This document shows, piece after piece, positions 47,094 through 55,728 of a DNA stretch of 64,000 nt. The stretch covers positions 310,001-374,000 of the forward strand of contig NZ_CP028369.1 of NCBI RefSeq assembly GCF_003032475.1, written 5' to 3'. The translations under genes and the position numbers were made by a program. How positions within the stretch are numbered: position 1 is the stretch's first letter; the number at the start of each line of letters is the position of its first letter. The stretch is from Streptomyces sp. P3 (lineage in GTDB: Bacteria > Actinomycetota > Actinomycetes > Streptomycetales > Streptomycetaceae). Under the pieces are notes generated by a model. That model had not been told where the DNA came from. It saw only the letters and a program-made list of their open reading frames with translations, and searched no databases.

Positions 47094-48518
47094 TCAGCCC
47101 ATCTCCTCCAGTGCCTTGCCCTTCGTCTCCTTGACGTACTTCAGGACGAACGGGATGGAGAGCGCCGCGAAGACCGTGTAGATCACGTACGTCGCGGAGA
47201 GGTTCCGGTCGGCCAGCGACGGGAAGCTCGCGGTGATGGCCCAGTTGGCGATCCACTGCGCGGAGGCGGCCACGCCGAGGGCCGCGGCGCGGATGCGGTT
47301 GGGGAACATCTCGCCGAGGAAGACCCAGACGACGACGCCCCAGGACAGGGCGAAGAAGAGGACGAACACATGGGCGGCGATCAGGGCGATCCAGCCCTGG
47401 GTGGCCGGCAGCCTGCCGTCGACGAGGTCGAAGGAGAACGCCCAGGCCTCGAGCGCGAGGCCGACGACCATGCCGACGGAACCGATCAGGGCCAGCGGCC
47501 TGCGGCCGATGCGGTCCACGAAGATCATCGCGATGACGGTGCCGACGATGTTGATGATCGACGTCGTGAACGAGTAGAAGAACGAGTCGGTCGGGTCGAC
47601 GCCGACCGACTGCCACAGCGTCGAGGAGTAGTAGAACGCGACGTTGATGCCGACGAACTGCTGGAAGACCGACAGGCCGATGCCGATCCAGACGATCGGC
47701 TTGAAGAAGAAGGAACCGCCGAGCAGGTCCTTGAACGTCGACTTGTGCTCGCTCTTCATCGCGTGCTCGATCTCGGCGACGCGCGCGTCCAGGTCGACGC
47801 TCTCGCCTTCGACCTCCTCGAGGATCTCGCGGGCCCGCTCACGCCTGCCCACGGAGATCAGGAAGCGGGGGGACTCGGGGATGGCGAAGGAGAGCAGGCC
47901 GTACAGGACGGCCGGGACCACCATGACGCCGAGCATGACCTGCCAGGCCTCCAGGCCCATGAGCTTGCCGCGCTGGTCGCCGCCGGCGGAGTTGAGCAGT
48001 CCCCAGTTGACCAGCTGCGAGATCGCGATGCCGATGACGATGGCGGCCTGCTGGAAGGAGCCGAGCCGACCGCGGTAGGCGGGCGGGGCGACCTCCGCGA
48101 TGTAGGCGGGGCCGATGACGGAGGCCATGCCGATGGCGAAGCCGCCGACGACCCGCCAGAAGGCGAAGTCCCACAGGGAGAAGGGCAGCGCCGAGCCCAC
48201 GGCGCTGACCGTGAACAGCACGGCGGCGATCTGCATGACCCGGATGCGGCCGATGCGGTCGGCGATGCGGCCTGCGGTCGCGGCTCCGACGGCGCAGCCG
48301 ATCAGGGCGATCGCGATGACCTGGGCGAGGGCCGCGGAGCCGATGTCGTAGCGGTCCCGGACGGCCTCCACGGCGCCGTTGATCACGGAGCTGTCGTAGC
48401 CGAAGAGGAATCCGCCCATCGCTGCCGCCGCCGCGATGAAGACGACATGCCCGAGATGATCGGGGTGAGCCCTGCCGGCTCCTGACTGCTGTGCCTGCGT
48501 CGTGCTGGTCACGTTCAA
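47094..48518 (-). CDS. glcP: Glucose permease GlcP (major facilitator, sugar porter family)
   Basis: 474 residues with twelve hydrophobic segments. Sugar porter signatures are GGFLFGYDSSVINGAV, RIADRIGRIRVMQ, IPESPRFLISVGRR, QQFVGINVAFYYSSTLW and the second-half VDRIGRRPLALIGS. From memory it is nearly the same as S. coelicolor GlcP, the main glucose/proton symporter and a player in glucose repression through glucose kinase. The GTG at 48518 has GAGGAG ahead. A promoter and an inverted repeat lie upstream. Confidence 0.94.
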   Translation of the reverse strand: MNVTSTTQAQQSGAGRAHPDHLGHVVFIAAAAAMGGFLFGYDSSVINGAVEAVRDRYDIGSAALAQVIAIALIGCAVGAATAGRIADRIGRIRVMQIAAVLFTVSAVGSALPFSLWDFAFWRVVGGFAIGMASVIGPAYIAEVAPPAYRGRLGSFQQAAIVIGIAISQLVNWGLLNSAGGDQRGKLMGLEAWQVMLGVMVVPAVLYGLLSFAIPESPRFLISVGRRERAREILEEVEGESVDLDARVAEIEHAMKSEHKSTFKDLLGGSFFFKPIVWIGIGLSVFQQFVGINVAFYYSSTLWQSVGVDPTDSFFYSFTTSIINIVGTVIAMIFVDRIGRRPLALIGSVGMVVGLALEAWAFSFDLVDGRLPATQGWIALIAAHVFVLFFALSWGVVVWVFLGEMFPNRIRAAALGVAASAQWIANWAITASFPSLADRNLSATYVIYTVFAALSIPFVLKYVKETKGKALEEMG

Positions 48519-48528
48519 CTCCTCGAGC

Positions 48529-48550
48529 CGTCGGCAGCACTGCCGACGGG
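48529..48550 (-). promoter_or_regulatory. 22-bp near-perfect palindrome in the glcP leader
   Basis: CCGTCGGCAG and CTGCCGACGG face each other across a 2-nt centre, immediately upstream of the glcP ribosome site. It could be a repressor operator or an mRNA hairpin that limits translation. Confidence 0.6.
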
Positions 48551-48599
48551 ATCAGCACCTCCAGATAGGTGGCACCTGAAGGTAAAAGCAACGATGCCG

Positions 48600-48627
48600 A
48601 GACTATGTCTTCAAGTTTCGAAGTCAA
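48600..48627 (-). promoter_or_regulatory. Candidate glcP promoter
   Basis: On the minus strand TTGACT (48622-48627), a 16-nt spacer and TAGTCT (48600-48605) resemble a vegetative promoter. The spacer holds an imperfect inverted repeat CTTCGAAACTTGAAG that could be an operator. Confidence 0.5.
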
Positions 48628-48729
48628 TAGAGCCCAGCTGTAACTTTTCAGCGCCCACGTGCAGGAATTGTGTTCAACTCTTGAAGTGAAAGCAGTGGGA
48701 GCCGGATCACGGGTACCCGCTCCGGCCGG

Positions 48730-51700
48730 TCAACGCAGGCGCTGGCTGATGACCTTCGACACACCGTCGCCCTGCATGGACACGCCGTACAGTGCGTCGG
48801 CGACCTCCATCGTGCGCTTCTGGTGCGTGATCACGATCAGCTGCGAGGACTCCTGCAGCTCCTGCATGATGCGGATGAGCCGCTGCAGGTTGGTGTCGTC
48901 GAGGGCGGCCTCGACCTCGTCCATGACGTAGAACGGGCTGGGCCGCGCCTTGAAGATCGACACCAGCATGGCGACCGCGGTCAGCGACCGCTCGCCGCCC
49001 GAGAGCAGACTGAGCCGCTTGACCTTCTTGCCCGGCGGCCGGGCCTCCACGTCCACGCCCGTGGTGAGCATGTTGTCGGGATCCGTCAGGATCAGCCGCC
49101 CCTCGCCGCCCGGGAACAACCGGCCGAACACGCCCTCGAACTGCCGCGCGGTGTCCCGGAACGCCTCGGTGAAGACCTGCTCGACGCGCTCGTCGACCTC
49201 CTTCACTACCTGAAGCAGGTCGGTACGGGTCTTCTTGAGATCCTCCAACTGCTCGCTGAGGAACTTGTGCCGCTCCTCCAGAGCGGAGAACTCCTCCAGC
49301 GCCAACGGGTTCACCTTGCCGAGCTGCTGGTAGGCGCGCTCGGCCGACTTCAGCCGCTTCTCCTGCTCGGCGCGCCGGAAGGGCCTCGGCTGGTTGCGCG
49401 GGTCCTCCGGGTCCTCCGGCAGCACCTCGCCCTCGGCGGCCGGCGAGGGCGGCACGAGCTGGTGCGGCCCGTACTCGGAGACGAGCCCCGCGGGCTCCAC
49501 GCCCAGCTCCTCCAGCGCCCTGGTCTCCAGTTGCTCGATGCGCATGCGCTTCTCGGCGCCGAGCACCTCGCCGCGGTGCACCGAGTCCGTCAGCTTGTCC
49601 AGCTCGCCCTTCAGATCGCGCCCGGCGGTGCGGGCGGCGGCCAGCTCCTGCTCCCGCCGCGCCTTGGCCGCGTCGGCGGCGACCCGCTCCGCCTCGGCCC
49701 GGCCCACGGAGACCTCGACGTGGGCGAGCAGCTGCCGCGCACCCGAGGCCACGGCGTCCGCGACGGCCGCCTCGTGCCGCAGCCGCGCCCGCCGCTGCTC
49801 GGCACGCGCGCGTGCCTCGCGTTCCGCCCGCGCGGCCCGGTCCAGCGAGTCGGCCCGCCCGGCCAGCCCCTTGACCCGCTCCTCGTGGGTGCGAACCTGA
49901 AGCCTGGCCTCCATCTCGGTCTGCCGCGCGTTGGCCCCGTCGGCGGCGAGCCGGTCCCGCACCGAGGAGTCGGGCTCCTCCTCGGTCGGCATCTCCTCGG
50001 CGACGGCCAGCCGTTCCGCCAGTTCCTCGGCCTCTTCCACGGCCCGGTCCAGCGCCTCCTGCGCCCGCGCCGCGGCCGCCGCGGACCGCTCGGCCTCACC
50101 GGCCGCGCCCCGGGCCTGCCCGGCGAGCCGCCCGAGCTGCTGCGCCACGGCCGACTTCTCCCGGTCGGCGGCCCGCCGCCGCTCCCCCGCCTCCTCGACG
50201 AACGCGGCACACTCCTCGCGACGCTCACCGGCCGCGCGCTGTGCCTCCGTCAGCTCCGCACAGCGCACGGCCAGCTCGTCGAGCTCGGCGTCGGCCTCGT
50301 CGACGGACGCCTGCACCTCCAGCAGGCTGGGCGCCCCGGCGGACCCGCCGTGCGCGAAGTGCGCGCCCAGCAGATCTCCCTCGGCGGTGACCGCGACGAG
50401 GTCCGGGCGGGCGTAGACCAGTTCCTCGGCGTCCTCCAGCGTGCCCACGACCACGATCCCCCGAAGGAGCCGGCGCACGGCGGGAATGAGCTCGCCGGGA
50501 CCCCGCACCAGGTCGGCAGCGTACGGCGGCCCGTCGGCGCGGTGCCTGTCGACGGGCTGCCCGTCGGTGGGCCGGCCATCGGCGCCGTGCCGGTCGGCGC
50601 GCTGCCCGTCGGTGGACCGGCCGTCGATGCGGTGACCGTCGGTGGACTGCTCCTGGGGAGCGTCCCCCGCCGCGCCGCCGAGCAGCAGTGCGGCGCGCCC
50701 CGCGTCCTGCTTGCGCAGCAGCCGGATGGCTTCGGCCGCCGCGGCGGGCGTCGTCACCGCGATCGCGTCCGCGGCTGCGCCGAAGGCCGCCGCGAGCGCG
50801 ACCTCGTGGCCGGGCGTCACCGTCAGCAGTCCGGCTGCCGGGCCCAGCAGGCCGTTCAGGCGGTCACGCGCGGCCAGCAGGGCTCCCGTTCCGTCCTTGC
50901 GGCGCAGCCCGAGGGCCAGGGCGTCCCGGCGGGCCCGGGTCGCGGCGCGGCTGCGTTCGGCGGCGGTGGCCGCCTCGCGGGCGTCGGTGAGGGCGGCCTC
51001 CGCCTCGGCGAGCTGCCGCCTGGCGCCCTCGTGCCGCTCGGCAAGCTCGTGGTCGTCCGCGTCGAGACCGTCGACCTCCGCCTTGAGCGCCTCGTACTCC
51101 TCCTGTGCGGTGACGGCCCGTTCCTGGGCCTCGTCGCGGGTGGCGGCGAGGCGGTCGATCTCGGCCTGCGCGGAGGCGGCGCGCGAGCGGGCCGCGTTGA
51201 CCTGGCCGTTCAGCCGGGCCAGGCCCTCGCGACGGTCGGCGATGGCCCGGGCGACGTCCTTCAGTCGCCGTTCCTCGACGGCGAGCTCCCGTTCCAGGTC
51301 CGCGCGATGGGCGACGGTGTCGTCGAGTGCGTGCTGGGCCGCTTCGAGGGCGGCCTCAAGTTCGGCCTCCTGCTCGCGGATCCGGGTCGCCTCCCGCTCC
51401 ATGTCCTCGGGGTCGCGGCCGCGCCGCTCCTCGAGGGGCGCGGAGGTGGCGCTCTTCACCCGGGCGTCGGCGAGCGAGACGGTGCCCCGAACGCGTTCGG
51501 CGAGCTGGGACAGCTCGTACCAGGTCTGCCGGGCCCGCTGGAGACGCGGGGTGAGCCGACGGACCTCGTCCTCCAGGAGGGCCTCGCGCTGCAGGGCCTT
51601 CCGCAGCTCCTGCTCGGCCGCCTCCTTGCGCTCCTTGAGAGCGGCCTCGTCGGCGACCTCCGTCTGCAGGGCCTCCCGCAGCCGTACGAGATCGTCGGCG

Positions 51701-52389
51701 AGCAGGCGCAGTCTGGCGTCGCGCAGATCGGCCTGGATGACGGCGGCGCGGCGGGCCACGGCGGCCTGCCGGCCGAGGGGTTTGAGCTGACGCCGGAGTT
51801 CGTCGGTGAGGTCCTGCACGCGCGCGAGGTTGGCCTGCATCGCGTCCAGCTTGCGGAGCGCCTTCTCCTTGCGCTTGCGGTGCTTGAGGACGCCCGCGGC
51901 CTCCTCGATGAAGGCGCGGCGGCCCATCGGGTCGGCGTGCAGGACGGAGTCGAGCTGGCCCTGGCCGACGATGACGTGCATCTCGCGGCCGATGCCGGAG
52001 TCGGAGAGGAGGTCCTGGATGTCGAGCAGCCGGCAGGTGTCGCCGTTGATCTGGTACTCGCTGCCGCCGTTGCGGAACATGATCCGCGTGATGGTGACCT
52101 CGGCGTATTCGATGGGGAGGGCCCCGTCGGAGTTGTCGATGGTCAGGGACACCTCGGCGCGGCCCAGCGGGGGACGGCCGGTGGTGCCGGCGAAGATGAC
52201 GTCTTCCATCTTGCCGCCGCGCAGCGACTTGGCGCCCTGCTCGCCCATGACCCAGCTGAGTGCGTCGACGACGTTGGACTTGCCCGAACCGTTCGGTCCG
52301 ACGACGCACGTGATCCCCGGTTCGAACCGGAGCGTGGTCGCGGAGGCGAACGACTTGAACCCCCGGAGGGTCAGGGCCTTGAGGTGCAC
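48730..52389 (-). CDS. smc: Chromosome partition protein Smc
   Basis: 1219 residues from the GTG at 52387-52389, slightly longer than the usual 1190. The head has Walker A GPNGSGKS at 31-38. The C-terminal part has the signature LSLLSGGERSLTAVAMLVSI and Walker B FYVMDEVEAALDD. Between them are two long coiled coils around a hinge (about 505-690; LNGLLGPAAGLLTVTPGHEV to LLRGIVVVGTLEDAEELVYA). A repeat-encoded insert lies in the hinge. Smc with ScpAB compacts and separates chromosomes, important during sporulation septation. It is a single gene, 277 nt after the coiled-coil gene. Confidence 0.95.
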   Translation of the reverse strand: MHLKALTLRGFKSFASATTLRFEPGITCVVGPNGSGKSNVVDALSWVMGEQGAKSLRGGKMEDVIFAGTTGRPPLGRAEVSLTIDNSDGALPIEYAEVTITRIMFRNGGSEYQINGDTCRLLDIQDLLSDSGIGREMHVIVGQGQLDSVLHADPMGRRAFIEEAAGVLKHRKRKEKALRKLDAMQANLARVQDLTDELRRQLKPLGRQAAVARRAAVIQADLRDARLRLLADDLVRLREALQTEVADEAALKERKEAAEQELRKALQREALLEDEVRRLTPRLQRARQTWYELSQLAERVRGTVSLADARVKSATSAPLEERRGRDPEDMEREATRIREQEAELEAALEAAQHALDDTVAHRADLERELAVEERRLKDVARAIADRREGLARLNGQVNAARSRAASAQAEIDRLAATRDEAQERAVTAQEEYEALKAEVDGLDADDHELAERHEGARRQLAEAEAALTDAREAATAAERSRAATRARRDALALGLRRKDGTGALLAARDRLNGLLGPAAGLLTVTPGHEVALAAAFGAAADAIAVTTPAAAAEAIRLLRKQDAGRAALLLGGAAGDAPQEQSTDGHRIDGRSTDGQRADRHGADGRPTDGQPVDRHRADGPPYAADLVRGPGELIPAVRRLLRGIVVVGTLEDAEELVYARPDLVAVTAEGDLLGAHFAHGGSAGAPSLLEVQASVDEADAELDELAVRCAELTEAQRAAGERREECAAFVEEAGERRRAADREKSAVAQQLGRLAGQARGAAGEAERSAAAAARAQEALDRAVEEAEELAERLAVAEEMPTEEEPDSSVRDRLAADGANARQTEMEARLQVRTHEERVKGLAGRADSLDRAARAEREARARAEQRRARLRHEAAVADAVASGARQLLAHVEVSVGRAEAERVAADAAKARREQELAAARTAGRDLKGELDKLTDSVHRGEVLGAEKRMRIEQLETRALEELGVEPAGLVSEYGPHQLVPPSPAAEGEVLPEDPEDPRNQPRPFRRAEQEKRLKSAERAYQQLGKVNPLALEEFSALEERHKFLSEQLEDLKKTRTDLLQVVKEVDERVEQVFTEAFRDTARQFEGVFGRLFPGGEGRLILTDPDNMLTTGVDVEARPPGKKVKRLSLLSGGERSLTAVAMLVSIFKARPSPFYVMDEVEAALDDTNLQRLIRIMQELQESSQLIVITHQKRTMEVADALYGVSMQGDGVSKVISQRLR
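50525..50655 (-). repeat. 45-bp tandem repeat inside smc, encoding a hinge insert
   Basis: Two adjacent 15-residue units, IDGRSTDGQRADRHG and ADGRPTDGQPVDRHR, are flanked by partial copies (STDGHR before, ADGPP after). At DNA level CTGCCCGTCGGTGG recurs at 50557 and 50602, 45 bp apart. The insert spans about residues 579-622, between the two halves of the Smc hinge. Confidence 0.85.
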
Positions 52390-52563
52390 GGCGCTGGACT
52401 CTACCTTCCGGGGGTGTCTCACTCCATGAACCCGCGGTTTCACCCATGAACGCGCAGGGCACACCAAACGTTAAAGAGACTGAAAGGGTGCGCCGGGGCA
52501 CCAAGGGCGGGGCGCAGGCAGCGGGGCGGAAGCGGGGGCTCGGAAGTATGGCGGGCAAGAAAG

Positions 52564-52585
52564 AAGGGACGCCGAAGCGTCCCTT
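52564..52585 (-). terminator. UUCG-loop terminator after the coiled-coil gene
   Basis: AAGGGACGC (52564-52572) pairs with GCGTCCCTT (52577-52585) over 9 bp; on the minus strand the loop is UUCG and the stem is followed by TCTTTCTTG. It is one of the few classical intrinsic terminators in the window. Confidence 0.88.
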
Positions 52586-52666
52586 GCAAACTCTGACAAC
52601 CTAGCGGTCCGACGCGGTGAGAATGAGCCGCCCGACTTCTGCGTGCCGTTGTGCGGCGTGCAGCGG

Positions 52667-52870
52667 TCAGGTGAGCGCAGGCTCCGCCTGGCGTGCGTCG
52701 ATGCTCTCCAGAAGCGATTCGTGAGAAGCGGCAGCCGTCAGCGCGTCGTTCTCGGCCTGGATCCGTCCGAGCTCGGATTCCAGATCCTGTACACGCTGCT
52801 GGAGCCGTCGCATCTCGGCGAGGAGTCGCGGGTCGGAGCCGCCGACGTAACCGAGAAGCGCCTTTGCCAT
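52667..52870 (-). CDS. Small coiled-coil protein of unknown function
   Basis: 67 residues from the ATG at 52868-52870, with GGAGG ahead. After AKALLGYVGGSDPRLLAEM the chain forms one amphipathic helix (RRLQQRVQDLESELGRIQAE, then NDALTAAASHESLLESI), typical of a short coiled coil. No signal peptide or membrane segment is seen. It has its own terminator and lies between acyP and smc on the same strand. I recall it as conserved in Streptomyces; the function is unknown. A longer upstream extension is open but lacks a good start. Confidence 0.75.
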   Translation of the reverse strand: MAKALLGYVGGSDPRLLAEMRRLQQRVQDLESELGRIQAENDALTAAASHESLLESIDARQAEPALT

Positions 52871-53249
52871 GATGGATGGTCCTCCACAATGAGTGACCGA
52901 CCGAAGCGGTGTGGGTCGTGAGGGATTTGCACCCGCGGTGCTTGGCAGGATCTTGTTCGTGCTGCCGTTCATCCATGCCAAACAGCTGGGGTGCGCGGGG
53001 TGCTTTCAGCGTCTCACCAAAAAGTTTGACGGTCAACACGATCACGCCCCGTATTGGCGGGCGACCCGGCGGCGCGCGGCCGGAACGGCGGCGCTGCGTC
53101 TCCTGCGGGGCCCTGGGGGCGTGGCGATCATCCTTAGGTGCGGAGCCTCCCACGGCAAGCGTTTCTTGGCAATCACCTGGCCCTTTCCGCTGGGGGCACG
53201 TGCCCGTGGCATTCCCCTCCGCTTCCCCGGGAGCCCCGGGCGGGAGTTC
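52871..53249 (-). other. Intergenic region acyP to coiled-coil gene
   Basis: 379 nt without a gene. An 11-bp palindrome TTGACGGTCAA at 53026-53036 supplies a -35-like TTGAC on each strand, but I find no matching -10. The coiled-coil gene's promoter must lie here. GC-rich inverted repeats around 53095-53125 may end the acyP transcript. Confidence 0.5.
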
Positions 53250-53531
53250 TCAGCGGATCGCGAAGCCGTCGTAACCTCCGCGCGGTGTGTCCCATATCTC
53301 GGTGACTCCGTCTACGCGTCCGGGCGTGTCGTCGCCCAGGAGCCAGCCGAGCAGTTCCCCGCACGCGTCCTCGGCCCCTTCGGCGACCACCTGAACCCGA
53401 CCGTCGGCCACATTGAGAGCAAAACCACTCAGGCCGCCGATCTCCAGCGCCTTCGCCCGCGTGAACCAGCGGAATCCCACGCCCTGCACGTGTCCGCGCA
53501 CCCAGGCGACCAGCCGTACATCCTCGCTCAT
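53250..53531 (-). CDS. acyP: Acylphosphatase
   Basis: 93 residues of the common-type fold. The active-site loop is [20 protein letters not shown], with the catalytic Arg, and the Asn is in [19 protein letters not shown]. It hydrolyses carboxyl phosphates such as acetyl phosphate and 1,3-bisphosphoglycerate. It stands alone between the CAP-domain gene (divergent) and the coiled-coil gene. Confidence 0.94.
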   Translation of the reverse strand: MSEDVRLVAWVRGHVQGVGFRWFTRAKALEIGGLSGFALNVADGRVQVVAEGAEDACGELLGWLLGDDTPGRVDGVTEIWDTPRGGYDGFAIR

Positions 53532-53620
53532 GGGTGCAACCTAACCGTGCAAAGTCTCTCGGGGCACTTCCTCCCTCAGCGCCATGAGGTACCGTCCCCA
53601 CCCAATGATTCTCATATGAA

Positions 53621-53640
53621 ACTCACTCGATCGGGTGAGT
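53621..53640. promoter_or_regulatory. 20-bp imperfect palindrome upstream of the CAP-domain gene
   Basis: ACTCACTCGATCGGGTGAGT has 9 of 10 positions matching in each arm. It lies between the divergent genes acyP (90 nt) and the CAP-domain gene (89 nt), next to the AT-rich CTCATATGAAA. A repressor operator is possible; no regulator is encoded beside it. Confidence 0.5.
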
Positions 53641-53729
53641 CAGGTCGACCAGAGGGAGCAGGAGGCGCGCGTCGCCCCAGAGCTTCGGCCGGCCGCTGAG
53701 AACACCGCTCGGACGAGGAAGGCAAGGAC

Positions 53730-54872
53730 ATGGGACGCCACCGACGCTCCGCCGCCGGCCGCGCCGCCACGAGCCGCGCCACGGGGGTCACACAGACGCA
53801 CGGCTCGCATGCGGACAGCCACAGGGCACAGGACGCGCACACGGAAACCCTCCCCACCATCGGCATCGCGCCGTATCTGAACCCGGAGGCCTACGCGGAC
53901 TCCGTCGCGAGGAGCCAGGAGTACCTGTACGCGGAGGGCGGCCACGCCCACGGTGACACCGCGGTGTTCGCGGCCGACGGGTTCACCCCCGACGGCGGCG
54001 CCCACCGGCCGGGTGCGAATCGGGCGGGTGCGGGGCGCCGCCGTAAGCGCAGGGTCGCCACGCCGGTGAAGTCCGGTCTGCTCGGCGTCTCCGCGGCGGT
54101 GGCCATCGGCACGGTCGCCGTGGCCACAGGAGTGGTGCCCGGCATCGACGGCTACCGCCTCGGGGGCGGCAGCGGTGGCTCCGGCGACAAGGTGCAGGCC
54201 GCCGCCGGTTCGCCGACCAACTCGGCCTCCGAGCAGGGCGGCACGTCCGGCTCCGCCGACGACGACCGCGGCTCCGCCTCGACCAGCCGCGACGCCGGCC
54301 GCTCGGCCTCGCCCACCGCTCCGGCCCCGCCCTCCGCCTCCACCTCCTCGGCCGCGCCGACCACGACGGCTCCCGAGAAGCCCGAGTCCACGCCGTCCAA
54401 GCCGCCCTCCCAGAAGCCGGAGACCACGCCGTCCAGGTCGAGGGCCGCCACCAGGGCACCGGCGAAGCCCAAGGCCCCGGTCACCGTTTCGGCAGAGGCA
54501 CAGGCCGCCGCCGAGGTGCTGAAGCTGGTCAACGAGGAGCGGGCCAAGGTCGGCTGCAGTGCCGTCTCCGCGAACAGCTCTCTGTCCGACCTCGCCGAGA
54601 AGTTCAGCGACGACATGGCCGCTCGCGGGTTCTTCGACCACACCGCCCCCGACGGGGCGACCCCGTGGGACCGGGCGGCCGCGGCCGGCATATCCGGCCT
54701 CGGCGGCGAGAACATAGCCCGCGGCCAGGCCGACGCGGCTGCCGTCATGGAGGCCTGGATGAACAGCCCGGGTCACAAGGCCAACATCCTGAACTGCGAC
54801 TTCAGGACACTGGGTGTCGGCGTCCACTTCGGCTCCGGCGGCCCCTGGTGGACGCAGGACTTCGGCTACTGA
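53730..54872 (+). CDS. Membrane-anchored CAP (SCP/PR-1) domain protein
   Basis: 380 residues. Residues 1-108 are cytoplasmic and basic, ending in RRRKRR. A single membrane segment (about 113-133, GLLGVSAAVAIGTVAVATGV) leads to a Ser/Thr/Pro-rich linker of about 110 residues. A C-terminal CAP domain follows: LKLVNEERAKVGCSAVSANS, MAARGFFDHTAPDGATPWDR, AGISGLGGENIARGQ, WMNSPGHKANILNCDFRTLG. The conserved His/Glu residues of the CAP cavity are present. Bacterial CAP proteins are extracellular and of uncertain activity. It is monocistronic. Confidence 0.88.
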   Translation: MGRHRRSAAGRAATSRATGVTQTHGSHADSHRAQDAHTETLPTIGIAPYLNPEAYADSVARSQEYLYAEGGHAHGDTAVFAADGFTPDGGAHRPGANRAGAGRRRKRRVATPVKSGLLGVSAAVAIGTVAVATGVVPGIDGYRLGGGSGGSGDKVQAAAGSPTNSASEQGGTSGSADDDRGSASTSRDAGRSASPTAPAPPSASTSSAAPTTTAPEKPESTPSKPPSQKPETTPSRSRAATRAPAKPKAPVTVSAEAQAAAEVLKLVNEERAKVGCSAVSANSSLSDLAEKFSDDMAARGFFDHTAPDGATPWDRAAAAGISGLGGENIARGQADAAAVMEAWMNSPGHKANILNCDFRTLGVGVHFGSGGPWWTQDFGY

Positions 54873-55034
54873 GATAGCCGCAGGTCAGAGCCCTCATCCT
54901 GGTGGTCCCCGTCCTCACCTGGAGCCTTGACGTCCCCGCCACGCACTCGACCGCGCGGCCGGACGCGACCGACGCCGCGACCCGGGCGACGGCTGCGTCG
55001 CGGGTCACGGCGCGGGTCGGGGAAGCGGGCGGGA

Positions 55035-55622
55035 TCAGGCCGCCTGGGCGCGGCCGGCCAGGAAGACCCGCGCCGTCTCGGCGACCCGACGGCCCAGGTG
55101 TTCGGCCGTCGCCAGGTCCGCCTTGTGCACGGCGTCCGGCCCCTCGTCGACGTTGGTCTGTGCGGCGGCGCCCAGGAACACGCCCAGCCGGTTGAGGTCG
55201 TGCTCGGAGCCGGCCGAGTTGTTCCAGCCGGGCAGCAGGCCCAGGCTGACCCAGTGCATGCCGAGCTGCGCGGCCAGGATCTGGAAGAACTGCAGCGTGT
55301 GCAGCTTGTCGCCGCTCTTGGAACCCGAGTTGGTGAACCCTGCGGCCAGCTTGTCCTTCCACACCTGGTCGGGCCAGCGTGCGGAGGTCGCCTCGGCGAA
55401 GGTGTGGAAGGCCGCGGACGCGGTCCCCATGTAGGTGGGCGATCCGAACACGACGGCGTCCGAGCGGTCGAGCAGCTTCCACTGCTCCTCGGTGATCTCG
55501 TCGACCTTGATCAGGTGCACCTCGGCGCCGGCTTCGGCCGCACCGGCGCGGACGGCCTCGGCGAGGACGGCGGTGTGGCCGTAGCCGGAGTGGTAGGCGA
55601 CGGAGACGACAGGGGTGGACAT
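55035..55622 (-). CDS. Flavodoxin-family NAD(P)H-dependent FMN reductase/quinone reductase-like protein
   Basis: 195 residues. The phosphate-binding loop is VAYHSGYGHTAVLAEAVRAG and the isoalloxazine loop is VFGSPTYMGTASAAFHTFAE. This resembles WrbA-like FMN proteins. The ATG at 55620-55622 has GGAG ahead. It is divergent from an HxlR regulator over a 106-nt gap with palindromic sites. Enzymes in this arrangement often detoxify quinones or reactive electrophiles. Confidence 0.88.
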   Translation of the reverse strand: MSTPVVSVAYHSGYGHTAVLAEAVRAGAAEAGAEVHLIKVDEITEEQWKLLDRSDAVVFGSPTYMGTASAAFHTFAEATSARWPDQVWKDKLAAGFTNSGSKSGDKLHTLQFFQILAAQLGMHWVSLGLLPGWNNSAGSEHDLNRLGVFLGAAAQTNVDEGPDAVHKADLATAEHLGRRVAETARVFLAGRAQAA

Positions 55623-55669
55623 ACATACTCCTAGAAATGGGCAGCTCAAGAACGGTGACCACAGGAAAG

Positions 55670-55703
55670 CACTAACTTCTGGTTAGTGCAACCTGCCGGT
55701 TAG
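55670..55703. promoter_or_regulatory. Operator-like palindromes between flavodoxin gene and HxlR regulator
   Basis: CACTAAC-TTCTG-GTTAGTG is a perfect 7-bp inverted repeat at 55670-55688. A second site, GGTTAGCGCTACC, follows near 55699 and shares GTTAG. Both sit in the divergent promoter region, as expected for HxlR binding. Confidence 0.65.
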
Positions 55704-55728
55704 CGCTACCTTCGAGTACGCTTGCCGT

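Noticed and set aside
48823..52449. A continuous 1208-codon open frame on the plus strand opposite smc
   Set aside because: High GC content leaves few stops antisense to a real gene. The product is Leu/Gly/Val/Arg-rich without domains, while the minus strand clearly encodes Smc.
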